DNA from: Cerioporus squamosus
Taxonomy: Eukaryota > Basidiomycota > Agaricomycetes > Polyporales > Polyporaceae
Assembly: GCA_022592435.1 (NCBI GenBank)
Contig: JABYQS010000012.1
Location: 372,001 to 436,000 of the forward strand
Length of the DNA: 64,000 nucleotides
Direction of reading: 5' to 3'
The notes beneath the pieces were generated by a model. The model worked only from the letters and a program-made list of their open reading frames with translations. It was not told where the DNA came from and searched no databases. The translations under genes were made by a program, and so were the position numbers. Shown one piece after another: positions 33,346 through 44,714 of the stretch. Numbering within the stretch: the first letter of the stretch is position 1; each line of letters starts with the position of its first letter.

Positions 33346-36088
33346 TTCCCAAATCTCGTCAGTCCCCACAGCGTTAACACCTCACGTGTACCGCGGACTG
33401 TCGATGAGATCGCTGTCAGGGGTCCTGAAGGGTGCACATCTTGAGGTTCCGTTCTTCCATTGAGGCCCCTCCCTTGTATTCGGATCCTTCGAAGAGGCCC
33501 CTTCCCTGTATTCGGAGTCTTCGAGCAGGCCCTCCGGGGTGGCTTTGATTTGACTCGGTGCATTGTGGAGGCCCCTTCTCGAATTTCCGTTCTTTTGAAC
33601 AGGCGTCATCAATATGCTTAAATCCATCACCGCTTTCGCAAGCACGACCTGATGTACCCGTCTCTTTGCTCTGATCCTGGCCTGACGATCTTCGGCAAGC
33701 ATCTTCCCTATCGCTTAGTATGCTCTTCCATTAACGCGGGAGGGTTGCTTGTTCTCATCGCAATATCTCCGCCTTGACCTACTCATCAACATACCAAGAC
33801 AACGCGCACAGATTTTTCGTGATCAGGATATTGGAGATCATGCACTGCGGCAACGGAGTTTGAGAGACTCGCTTCGCTACCGCGTACGGTGCCATCAACT
33901 CTTGTTTGTCCCAAGAACTAAGTAGACAACACGCGTCACCTTTTCCTCACACCGTGACGTTGGCGCGTTTGCATCTTGTACAGATCCGCCTGTACCCAGG
34001 TCCACCACACGAGGCACCTCTTCGACTCAGGCACTGTTTTGATTGCTTCAACGACATATCAGAGTAACTTACGAGCTCTGGACGCTCGCCTGGGGCTGTG
34101 TGGTAGTGTGCGGCACTACACCTCGCAAAGATTCGCGCAGACCCTTTGTTTCGATAACTCGGCTGCCTTCGGATTGCTCGAGCCCTATTGGAGTCCTCCT
34201 CTTCCTCAGCGGGGTAGGCCCTGTTTCAATCATATCGACCTTGTTCTCAGTGTTTTCACACACAGACGCCATTGATCCTACACTGATCCACCGGCTTACG
34301 TCCGACCGCATGATACGTATTCGACTCAGGGACTGCTCGCCTTATCAGAGGAAGAGATTTGCTCAGTTTGTTTCGAACCTCCTTCGGCTTTGTGGCACTA
34401 CATCTTGCGTAGATGCGCGCCGACTCGGGTCCAGTTACGCGAGGACTGGGCTGACAGTCCGACAGGGGCCGACCTGGGTGGACAACGGTTTCTTCGATCG
34501 CGAGTCTGAGTATCATCCTCCTCCTCCTACTCCGGAAGTAGGGTCACGTCGACCTTGTTTCCAACTCCCACGCGCCAATAACCATACCACGACGCCTGAC
34601 CACTCTTGCGCCGACAAGGCCGCGCTCCATCATGTGGGCTGTAAATCTGAACGTTTCGGTCGTCTTGAGTCTTGACCAAGTAACGTCATCGATATCCAAA
34701 TGCACCCGGTATCCCTGTATCTCCGACAGCCTTATCGGCCTACGACTCCATTAACTAAGTAAACCGCTACCAAGTTTTGTCACCGACGGTCGGTCGTGCA
34801 GCTCCGCCGGACGTGCATGAACCAGAATTGGTCTCGGATGGTGCATATCGTGGTGATGTGCCCGAGCGCTTTCGGGTCACTCGCACGAATGGATAGGAGA
34901 CCATAGCTCCTTTGCTAGTGCCGCCAGAGCCTCCCTAGAACAGCTACACGCCTCGCCTGCTGAGGACATGAGCATCGCCATCCGGGTCGCGAGAGTGAAT
35001 GTTCTACTTACCTCACGACTATGGGGTCTCGAGTGCTCGGAACGAGATGATACTGGGTAGACGTACTTATCTGACGCGTGCAAGCCTCCGCTGAGCATCG
35101 CAAAAGAACTGCACGGGCGATGGAAAGTGGAGAGCACTCGAGCACACCAGGGCGGTGGAGGTGCATGACACAGATCAACAAATGTGTATTCTGGGCTTAC
35201 TTTTGCATCGTATACGATCATCACATGCATATGCAATGTCCCGCGCATTCATCGTCTCAACAGTCCGCATGCCGCATGCAAGGCGAAGGAGCAAGCGACG
35301 GGAAGCGAGATGGACAGGCCCGAGAGCCGGACGCGAAGGGAGACAAGAGAGCAAGACAAAAGGGCGCAAAGCGCAGGCGAGGCGAGCGACGAAACCGCAG
35401 GGAGAGTGCGTGTCGATGACGGTGTGCGTTGGGTGTGCGCAAGAGAGAGGGCGGCTATGTAAGAGCGCTCCGAGCGGTGCAGATCTGGATCTGTGTTGTC
35501 GCGCCGGCGTTGCAATGGATCAACGCTGCGTTGCAGACGATCATCTTCATCACTGCACACTCTACGTTCTGCCAGCCATACAACATGGCTGAGCTCTCAG
35601 CTGGGCCCCAGCTCACCGGCGCTCACCCCCCATCTTCGCGACTCTTCCCCGCTGAACACGTTCGCCGCACGTCGTCGAGCAGGGAACAACCATAGACCAA
35701 CCTCGAGCCCCTCGGGCCGCCTCCGCGACAGACAGAAAGCCCGAGTTCTAAGAGCCACCACCTCCACCCCACTCGCCCATCCTGCACACACAGTTCCGGA
35801 GCTCGACGGCCATCGCGGCGTCGTAATACGACGATGGCGAGAGCATGCGCACCGCCTCCTGGGATGCACCCCCGACCACCGCGCCCTTCCGCGGCCGCGC
35901 ACCACAGGAGTCCGGCGTGTCGACCAACTACGACATCGACTCGATAACCAACAGGTACCGCGACACAAGGCGCTCGTCCGGCGTCGTCGATCCTCCTTTC
36001 GTCTACGATCCCCCTGACGTTCCCGATCTATACACCGTCGTGGTCTCTGTCGCCCCGGAGAGCCAACACACACCGGAGCCCTGGCAGC
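33346..36088. other. Rearranged region of uncertain origin
   Basis: About 2.7 kb joining AAD copy 6 to the transposon island. A plus-strand frame (34043-34675) and several others are open, but none shows a known domain or consistent splice sites. The sequence has the mixed look of old repeat material. It contains the short direct repeat listed at 33462. Confidence 0.4.
33462..33535. repeat. Short direct repeat of about 35 bp
   Basis: Two imperfect units carry GAGGCCCCT(T)CCCT(T)GTATTCGGA, each followed by a CTTCGA(A/G) box. A third GAGGCCCCTTCTCGAATTTC variant lies at about 33568. Confidence 0.65.
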
Positions 36089-38135
36089 ATGACCACCGAC
36101 GAGCAGGCCGAGTGGCTCACCGAGCGGGTCAGACGGTTCACTAACTCGAAGGCAGACGGCACGACCCGTGCGTTCTTCAATGCGACGGCGGAAGCCCGGA
36201 TCGCGTCCTGACTTGTGGAGGCTCCTACGGCAGACGAGTTCGCGGAGTCGAACGGCGACGAGGAGGCTGCGAAACGGGACGAGTCTCTCAAGCTACGAAC
36301 GGTGAGTCTTCTCATTGTCAATACTAGTACTCTGGTCACTGACTCACCGACTGTAGCGCATCGAGTGTTGGTTTCGTAACCACACACGCGCGAATTCTAC
36401 TGGCCGTACTAGCGAGTTGAAGGCCGTCTCATGCCCGTGCTCAAGAACGCATATTGTGAGTACGTAAATGGTCTTACCGAGGGTACCGAGCCACGCGAGT
36501 GGTGGGGGTTCGCGTGCGCCGAGGCTGTCCGCTTGTATGACACTGAGCCGGAGGACGTGAAGAACGTCGAAGAGTACCGCCAGCGGCACGCGAAGCGCGA
36601 GGCGGCGATCCTCAACCTGGACAACATCATCAAGGACGGCCTCCCGGGTGCTATTAGCCAAGTGCGCACGCTGCAGCAGTACGTATTCGCACTTGGTGCG
36701 ATTTGCTAACCGCTCAGATTCAGAAACATCAACCGATTCGCGCGCACTGCAATTCAGGCTTGCAAGACATTCGAGAACTTGACAGCCTGCAAGGTTTCCA
36801 TGTTCATGGGCGGACCTATGCCGGAAACCGGGCGGCTCTGCAACCTAACGAAGTCCCGCAGTGTCGCTGCTCTTCCTAGGATCACAGCTCACTGAATTAC
36901 ACATACCTAGCGTCCACAACGGTCAAAGCCGCGATCTGAACAACATCCTCTCGGAGTCGACGGAGAAGTGGGACTCTATCGAGCAGGAACGGCGCACTTT
37001 CATCGCGCGTTGCTACGGTGAGTCTTTACCTCCGCGCTCGTCCTGAGCATTGATGGTTAATATGTCGTCTCAAAGCCGGGTATCGCTGAGAAGCTGCACA
37101 ATCTCTACTCTGGATATTTCATTGACGACGTCGACGTCGAGCTTGTGGCCGGACCTTCGACCTCCAAGCAGGCGCCTGCCTCTGCTGCGTCGATCGAGGC
37201 GCCCACGCCTGCTCCCACGTCGTGCGGGCTGGTACACGAATCGCTGGTAGGCGCCTGAAAATACCTCGAACGAGACGCCGGCCTCCTCGTCTACTACCAT
37301 CATCTCCAGCCTGACCTCCCCTCCGCCCCCGCGGCGCCTCATACCTCTACCCCGTCCTCGGCTGCACCCGAGAAGTCCTCCGGCCCATCCTACGATGAAC
37401 AAGTCTTCGCCAACATTGAACGCAACATGAAGATCCTACGCCGCATCGACGCAGGGGAGAAGCTCGAGGACATCTTGCTCGACGTGGACAAGAGCGACGA
37501 CAACTCCCAGGCGGCAGCGAGCGACAATGACTCGCTTCCGGCATGGATTGTGGACACGCGCGACTACCTGATTTTCCGTCAGCGAGGAATTGTGGTGGCG
37601 CGAGCTCGTCTCGGCATGGCCGCAGTTCGAAGGGGCTCTTGGGTACATGGACTGACGGGTGCGATCTCATTTCTCTCATACATGCCTCTATTGACTTACT
37701 GTTGTTCTACAGAGTTAAGCGAATTGGTTGTCTCCTAAGGGGCGACCGGAGGAAGTTGTGTACTGGATTCGACGCCGCCGCAAGTATGACAAGCCTCCTA
37801 AGGCAAAGTCTGTCTCCACCTTTGTCACCGCCTTCCGCGAGTGGTGGACGCGTCTGCAACCCAGGACGCGTCGCGCACCGGAGTCCGCCTGGCCCATGCC
37901 TCGCGTTGCGCCGCCCTCGCTCGACGCCTGGTCTGATCTACGGCGCGGTGGCTGGAACGGCCTCTTCATGGTCATCATGTGGCTCGCGTGATGGACGGCT
38001 GCGCTGGGCGACGACGCCGACACCGCGGACATCACGAAGGCCGTCGAGGACATCACCTGGGCTTGCACGCAGATGGTCCCGACGCTCACGACCGCCACTC
38101 CTGCCCTCGCTCCCACTCCACCTTCGCCGTCGCCA
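36089..38135 (+). pseudogene. Decayed repeat-associated agaricomycete gene (NGLFMVIM tail family)
   Basis: Starting at MTTDEQAEWLTERVRRFTNS the frame shows FFNATAEARIAS followed by an in-frame TGA, continues ADEFAESNGDEEAAKRDESL, a good intron, then RIECWFRNHTRAN. Further pieces are EPREWWGFACAEAVRLYD, QSRDLNNILSESTEKWDSIE, SYDEQVFANIERNMKIL and VYWIRRRRKYDKPP. The tail WSDLRRGGWNGLFMVIMWLA ends in another TGA, after which the frame still reads ITKAVEDITWACTQMVP. From general knowledge, proteins with this N-terminus and this C-terminal tryptophan-rich block are numerous in mushroom genomes and often lie in repeats. Their function is unknown. Several stops and frame changes make it non-functional as written. 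Confidence 0.65.
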
Positions 38136-38465
38136 TTGCTTTGAGCTCGCAGAAGCCTGCTCCCATTCCTACTATCGACTCCTCCACCCCTGTTCGCACT
38201 GTTGCCTCAGTCGCACCCACCCCGGTTGACGTCTCGTCGAGCCTCGCAAAGAGCGCGTCTGCGCCCGCTGGTATCTCAACGACGTCTGTAGCTGGCAGTG
38301 TTCACGCTATACTGGGGAACATGCGGTCGAAGGTCACACATTTATGTACAGGACACGTCATATTAGCATGTAACCAGAAGGTTTTGGTGGGTTAACAAGA
38401 GCGGGGAGTGTGGACGATGAAAACGAGCGAAGTAGGGGGGTATACATAGAGAGCAACACCATCGC

Positions 38466-38640
38466 TCATGCCGTCGCTGCATCCTCAGTTTTCTTGGAAG
38501 CAGGAGTGCCATCCTCGGGAGCAGGTGAGGCGCGCTTAGAACCCGCGCTGGGAGTCACGGCGGCGGGGGCGGCGTTGATGTCCTTGGGTTTGTCAACCAA
38601 CATCCAGTCGTCATCGCCGCTGGTCGTCGACGGCTGCTCG
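38466..38640 (-). pseudogene. Isolated C-terminal tail of the same repeat-associated family, inverted
   Basis: On the minus strand a terminal coding block reads DDDWMLVDKPKDINAAPAAV, then GSKRASPAPEDGTPASKK and a stop at 38466. The composition matches the end of the plus-strand tail at 41860-41932 (NKRASDD, TPVAKK). Upstream the frame runs into the hAT remnant and loses meaning, so this is a detached 3' end. Confidence 0.5.
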
Positions 38641-41150
38641 ACTACGAGGACTCGACCAGCAATCTGAAGCGACACGTTGAGCTCTGCGAGCCTGTGGACA
38701 CGCCGGAGGCCCAGGCCATGCAGGACTTCGCCCGCGGTGTCACGTTTACGTGGCCGCGGATGCGGTACCTCATGGCTATGTGGTGCGCGTGCCGGCACCG
38801 CCCGTTCTCCATCGTGGAGAACAACTAGTTCCAAGAGATACTGCACATGCTGTATCCGAAGGTTCGCCTCCCCTCCCGCTTCATGCGCTGACACTGACCC
38901 TTTCGTTAGAACCTTGCTTGCAAGGTGAACTTATGCGTGGACGGCTGGACGTCCCCCAACGTCTTCTCCTACCTCGGGGTGACAGTTCATCGGCACGACA
39001 AGGGTGCCGATCAACATATCCTCCTTGACTACGTGCGGTGAGTGTCGGAGCTCGCAGGGCAAGGTGGCTTCATCATACTGACTGTGTTCCCAGATTGGCT
39101 CAAAGTCACACCAGCAAATACCTTGCCAAACGTCTTGTGGACGTCTTGAAGAAGTTCGGGATTGATACCAAGGTGAGATTCTTACATCTGTACATTTCCG
39201 CAGGCATACTGACTATCATCTATCTAGATTCATGATGTTACCCTCGACAATGCCTCCAACAACACCACCATGGTTACGAACATGACCAGGCTCATTTCGG
39301 GCTACCGCGGGGTGTTGCTGCGTGTCCAGTGCTTCGACCATATCCTGAACATTGTCGTCAAGGTATGTACAGCAAATCGTCTTCCTCAGTTCAGTTTCTT
39401 CTAATGCAGATTGCGTACAGGCGATCCTTTCCCAGTGCAAACGACAGCGCAAGGGGAAACCGAACACCGGCGACCTCAACGACCTCGAGGACAAAGACGA
39501 TGCACCGGCTGAGGAAAAATATGGCTATCCTCGTGGACGCTCAGGCCCACAAGCAGGCCAAGGCTACAGAGCGCGAGGAACGCGCCAATTAGCACGGCTA
39601 GCGTGACCTTGACAATCTCCTTGGTGCCACAGAACTCGACCGGGCCCACGATGCCGACGAGGAAGACGATGCGGACGAAGATCGCGAATATGCGGACAAC
39701 ATCCTCATCACTCGACGATGAACATCCGGAGCTGGTCATCACTGGCGATGACATCCGCCTCGCCCAGAAGGTGTTTTCCAAGGCATGTGTCGACTTTTGT
39801 TGGTCCCTGTTAGTCCGCTCACACCTCTCTCACTGCAGCTCATCATCCTGTCGAACAAAGTATGGCACAGTTCAATGATCCGTCCAGAGCTCGCTCGCCT
39901 CGCCGACAACGCCGAGCTTAACAGCGAGGTTCTCATCTGCGCGATTGACACCCGCTGGAACACCTATACGCAAGTCATCGAGCGCGGCATCGACCTCAAG
40001 GACGTTCTCTCGCAGCTCTGCGACATGCAACAATTCAACAAGGGCACCGGGTGAGCTCGAGGCCATGGCATGCGCCTCTGTGAGCTCATCCTCGAGGACA
40101 ATGAGTGGGACCTCGAGGGGCTCCACCGTCTGCTTGCGGTAAGCCATGTTCTTCAGCTTTCCACCGTCTTCACTCTTGCTCACAGGCTCATGTTCTACTA
40201 CAGCCGTTCGCCTACGCCACTACCCAGATGTCAACGAGCACGCGTGCACTTGTGCACGAGGTCCTGCCGTACTTCGACGTGCTGACAGCTCACCTGGACG
40301 ACTTCGCCGACGATGACATGCTCCATCCCGCCGTTTGAGCTGCAGCCCAGCGTAGCCGCATCATCCTCAATATGTACTGTGGCCACACCGACGACAGCAT
40401 GGTGTACCGCATCACTATAGGTACGTTGGCTCAGTTCCTTCCACCGTAGTACCCAACTGACATGACTTACCTCCACAGGAATGCACCCGGGTTACAAACT
40501 CCAGCACTTCCGCAAGGTCGGTTGGCCCGAGGAGTGGATTATCGTCGCAGAGACGATGATCCGCGACGAGTGGGAGACTTACTACAAGCCTCGGGCCCCT
40601 CCTCCCCCAGTGAACCCCGAGCCTGTCGAGCCAGTTGCCCCCACGCCGTCCGCGCGTTCTGGGACGGGACGTCGCAGCGCGCAGGCTGCTGCTGCGGTAT
40701 GTGCACTGCTTGGTGGTCCTCCAAGCAACTTTGCTAACCTTCTGCACACAGAACATGCGCCGTATGTTCAGCGAGGCAATCAGCCACGATGCCTCGCAGA
40801 CTCGCGGCGCTGCTGACCCCCTGGATGCGTAGTGGAAGTCTCCGGTCGTCGCAAACGTCTCCGATCCTCTGGAGTACTGGAACGCGCGGCTGGCTAGCCC
40901 ATCGGATGCACCGCTTGCCCGGTTTGCCCTCGACTTCCTCTCTGTCCCCGGTGAATCCCACTTCTCACATCTTCTTCAAATTCTTCGCTTACACTTGTGC
41001 AGCTACATCTACTGATGCGGAGAGGGCGTTCTCTCGCGGCCGGCTCATCGTCTCGCGACTCTGGCACTCCCTTGCGGACGCCTCTGTCCGAGCCAACACC
41101 GTCCTCGGCTCTTGGGCGCGGAACCCCGGGCTCGTCTCTGAGGTCGGCCT
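38640..41150 (+). mobile_element. Decayed hAT-family transposase
   Basis: Order and spacing follow the intact transposase at 51348: a BED-finger end (YEDSTSNLKRHVELCEP), YLMAMWCACRHRPFSIVE followed by an in-frame TAG (38827-38829), LCVDGWTSPNVFSYLGVTVH, SHTSKYLAKRLVDVLKKFG, TLDNASNNTTMV (second catalytic Asp), VWHSSMIRPELARLADN, DTRWNTYTQVIERG, KVGWPEEWIIVAETMIRDEW, and the hAT C-terminal dimerisation block STDAERAFSRGRLIVSRL. Frames shift repeatedly and stops interrupt the acidic insert around 39590-39720. Introns lie at the same places as in the intact copy. Same family, clearly older. No terminal repeats were found. Confidence 0.85.
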
Positions 41151-41932
41151 CCATCAACAACATCAAGGGCCTCAGCGGCAACCCTCCGGGACCCGGCTAC
41201 AATGGTCAGGGTGTGGCCTTGTCGTCGAAGCCAGCTGCAGCAAAGAAGACCGGCACGAGCACAACGCGCACGGCTTCTGCATCCACCTCGGGCACCTCGG
41301 GCACCAGCAACAAGGCCTCCGGCTCGAAGTCCGGGGCAGCGAGCAAGGCATCCTCGAAGGCCGTCAAGAAGGACACCAAAGGCAAGGCTCGTGAGGACCC
41401 GGCCAGCCGGTGGTCCGACGTCAAGCGCCGCGGCTGCAATGGCCTGTTCATGGTCATTATGTGCCTGTCGTGGTGGCTTGGCGCCGCAGAGGACGACGAA
41501 GACCTCGAAGACCTTCAGGAGGTCATCGACGACGTCAAGTGGGTCATAAGGACCCTCGTGTCTGTGAAGAAGGCAGCGGCAACAGCCGCGCAACCCGCAG
41601 CCGCGGTGTCCGCTGCTCCCACCACTACCCCCGCTGCGTCCTCCGCCGCCGGCGGCCACGCTCGCCACTGCTCCTGCCCCGTTCACTGCGCCCGATACTG
41701 CTCCCGCGCCGTCAGCTGCTCCGCCCGCGCCTGCATCCGCCCCGTCCGAGACCGCGTCGTCCGTGACTACATTGTCTGCCTCGCCCCCGACTGCGCCTGC
41801 GCCGTCTGCCGCTTTGCTGACCAGTGGCGACTCCGGCGCCGGCAACAAGCGGGCGTCTGATGACAGTCGCGAGCACGCAGACACTCCTGTTGCAAAGAAG
41901 CAGCAGCTAACATCCCAGAACACCGTCTAGTA
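41151..41932 (+). pseudogene. C-terminal part of the NGLFMVIM tail family, joined to the hAT remnant
   Basis: A Ser/Ala/Lys-rich stretch leads into SRWSDVKRRGCNGLFMVIMC, then LSWWLGAAEDDEDLEDLQE and DVKWVIRTLVSVKKAA. This is the better preserved relative of the tail in the gene at 36089. An Ala/Pro-rich segment and KRASDD, TPVAKKQQ, SQNTV with a stop near 41930 complete it. It follows the hAT C-terminal domain after a change of frame, so either two elements are fused or the tail was captured. Confidence 0.55.
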
Positions 41933-42397
41933 GTAGTCTTTGTCTTATTCCCATGTCATCAGCAAAACCGCTCATAGTTTGCATGAATAAGGCCCTCCGG
42001 GCAGACCTGGACACTGTTACTATGCGCGTGTTTGTCCGGCAGGTGTGAGTGAGCGCCGAGACCTTTGTTGGAACAAGAAGTTGTTGCGGGTGTAGCGGGG
42101 AGGGAGCCCGCGTTGCAAGCACGAGGGGAATTCAATAGCAAAGGGGGAACTATAAGTCCGTAGCTACTGAGTTTCGTGAGGAGTATGAGTTCGGTCACTG
42201 GTGTGCGCATATCGTCAGCTTTATTGCCTCTGCAAGCACTGTCCCCACATCACACCTGCTCCAGCTTATGTTGGTTGAAGCAGAGAGGCATGGCATGGCA
42301 TCTTCCACATCAGTAGACACCTAGGGAGACATTGGCCTACATGATAGCTCATGCATTGTTGCTAGCATCAGGACAAGGGTGAGAGCAAGAAGCAGAG
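41933..42397. other. Spacer before the Gypsy element
   Basis: About 460 bases with no supported gene. It ends at the left edge of the 5' LTR. Confidence 0.5.
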
Positions 42398-43140
42398 TGT
42401 CACGGTCAGTGGACCAGCACCCCTTTTTGTTTTCTCTGGAACTTCCACTTTCCCATCTTGATCCCTTTCCTACTTCGTACACATCCCATTTTGGACCCCT
42501 TGATTTCATTCTCGCGCCTGTATGCTCTGTTCCCGCGACCACATGCCTTGTTCTCGCAACCACATGCCTTGTTCTCGCACTTACCATCCCATTACCATGT
42601 GTTTTCCCACCCTTTTATCTCCCACTCGTACAGCCTTGCTCCCTTTCCCGCATGAGTCACTTCCACTGGCACGTGTAGACTAGTATATAAGCCCCTCCCA
42701 GCGCTTACCTGGTCCCCATCTCGACCTCCTGGTCATTGGGACTAGGTGCGCTTTCCCTCATGTACTTCCCCCTGTCTCTGTGCTAATATAACCCTGGTCA
42801 TTGGGACTAGTCTGTCGCAGTGCGCGTGAAGACTAGCTATCGACGACTTCGTGCCTCCGAGCCAGTCGTTGCTCTGCCCTCGTCGAGCTTTCTCTCTACT
42901 CCCCCCTTTTCAGCTCCTCGCCGCTCGCCCCTCAGACCGTCGCCGATCGACGTCTGGTGTCTACGTGCCTAGTCGCCGCGACATTAGGTCGAGATCCCTC
43001 ATCAGTGCTGACACTCTGACAAGAGTGTCCCCATCGCTCGACAAGCCACCCCGTCACCCTGGACTGTTCTCGCAGACAGCACGCCTGGGATACCGCAGAC
43101 CAAGAATACGTCCATCGGAGGAAGGATCCGGAGGATAACA
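42398..43140 (+). repeat. 5' LTR of Gypsy copy 1
   Basis: It begins TGTCACGGTCAGTGGACCAG, repeated at the 3' LTR (48408) and inverted at 56219. The end is placed at GGATAACA (43140), giving a TG...CA LTR of about 743 bases. A likely primer-binding region TGGTACTGGGAATCC follows two bases later. A TATA box (TATATAAG) lies at 42684-42691. A CCACATGCCTTGTTCTCGCA-like unit is present twice in tandem here (about 42540-42585) but once in the inverted copy. Confidence 0.8.
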
Positions 43141-43384
43141 CGTGGTACTGGGAATCCTGTGAGCAGAACCCTTGCCCCAATCGTCACTATCGCCCCAATC
43201 GCATCAACGTCGAAGTCTACTCCGAAACTTTCATCCCCGTCCCCGACTCTCCCGTTGCAGAGTCACCCACCACACACTCTCCCCTTCCAAGCACCCCGAT
43301 CGACGAACACGAGGTCGTTGCTCTTATCGCCGCACCCCCATCACCTGTGATCATCCCCTCTCGTCCACCGTCAGCACCACCGTG

Positions 43385-44636
43385 ATGGCCGAACAAGGGC
43401 AACCAGGGGCTCAGAACCCAGCAGCAGCCCAGCAGGCTAACCCTCAGCCGGCACAGCCAGCCCAGGCTGCCCAACATGCACAAGCCGCCCAAGCTGCGCA
43501 ACCAGCGGCGGCTCAGCCTGCTCCTGCCCAAGCTCCCAACGCCACTCAGCTCCTCCTCCAATTGATGGCCCTCCTCACGCAATCGATGACGCAGCTCGCC
43601 TCCGCCACTCAGGCCAACAACTCGTCGAAGGCGGTTCAGAAGCCCGCGCCGTTCAAGGGAGAACAGGGCGGAGAGGCACGTCGCTTCCTAGCGGCCTTCA
43701 CGATGTGGGCTATGACCCAAGGTGCGTCCCTCAACCACATCAACGCTGCCGGGAATGCTATTGGTCCCCGTAACGACCAATGGATCCGCACCGTCCTCTC
43801 ATATCTGCAGGATGATGCCGCCCTCTGGGCCACCCCGGCCATGGAGCAGCTCACCCTGGGCCACATGCCGTTCAACAACGACTGGAACGAGTTCCGGTCA
43901 CAGTTCAAGGCCCGGTTCGAGTCCGTGGACGAGGCCGTCGACGCAAAGGAGCGTCTCCGGAAGCTCTACCAGGGCTCCCTCACCGTCCCGGAGTACGCCG
44001 CACGGTTCAAGGAGCTTGCTGGTCGAACGGGCTACTCAGGTGCCGACCTCCGAGACCGGTTCTACGAGCACCTCTCCGATGCGATCAAGACGAGTTGGTG
44101 CACACCGCTCGCCCCATTGGAACGCTCGAGGAGCTCATCACCGTCACTGCTGACATCGATGTCCGTGTCCGTCAGCGGCGCGCGGAGAAGGCCCGCCAGC
44201 AGGGAAGAACACTCCCTACCCCCTCGACTAGAACCCCTGCTGCCGTGCACACCACCCCGTTCACACCCGCCGCCCGGGACCCCAACGCTATGGACGTGGA
44301 TGCCACCCGTACCCGCGAGGACTTCAACCGCTTCATGCGCGGCAAGTGCTACGGCTGTGGCTCCGAGGCGCACGTCAAGAAGGACGGCGGCCACGATCGG
44401 GAGATCTGCAACTACTGCCGTCGCGCGGGTCATCGCGAGGTAGTCTGCATGGACAAGTTCCTCAAGAAGCCGCGCTCGCAGAGGGCGTCCGCCACCGTGG
44501 AGGGTGAAGGGGAAGCTCAGACCGCTGCCTCCACGTCGACCCCTTCTGCAGTCGACACCAGCGTGTTGCTGGCGCAGCTGATGGAACAGCAGAAGCTCCT
44601 TGCAGAGCAGATCGCTGCCCTCCAGCAGTCTTTTTA
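43385..44636 (+). CDS. gag: Gypsy gag (capsid and nucleocapsid), -1 frameshift
   Basis: It starts MAEQGQPGAQNPAAAQQANP, with a Gln/Ala/Pro-rich N-terminus. The capsid core shows APFKGEQGGEARRFLAAFTM, WNEFRSQFKARFESVDEAVD and LTVPEYAARFKELAGRTGYS. Near 44088 the frame AIKTSW should shift to continue VHTARPIGTLEELITVTADI; one missing G in GATCAAG(G)ACG would restore this. The nucleocapsid region has two zinc-knuckle-like Cys/His clusters (CYGCGSEAHVKKDGGH and CNYCRRAGHREVVC). The end LAEQIAALQQSF is at 44636. It forms the virus-like particle and binds the element's RNA (family knowledge). Confidence 0.88.
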
Positions 44637-44714
44637 GAACGGGCGCGCGCGAAGGCTGCCGCAGCGACGCCCTCTGATACTACTACAACCCCTCCCCTTT
44701 CGAGTACCACGAGC

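Noticed and set aside
35249..35592. Overlapping frames around 35.2-35.6 kb on both strands
   Set aside because: Purine-rich, Arg-rich products in all frames with no consistent gene model.
41045..41923. Minus-strand 292-codon frame rich in Gly/Ala
   Set aside because: Antisense of the Ala/Ser/Pro-rich tail region; low complexity only.
41980..42000. ATAAGGCCCTCC as a possible terminal repeat of the decayed hAT
   Set aside because: It shares only the first five or six bases with the intact element's TAAGGCTGAGCA, and no partner exists on the left side.
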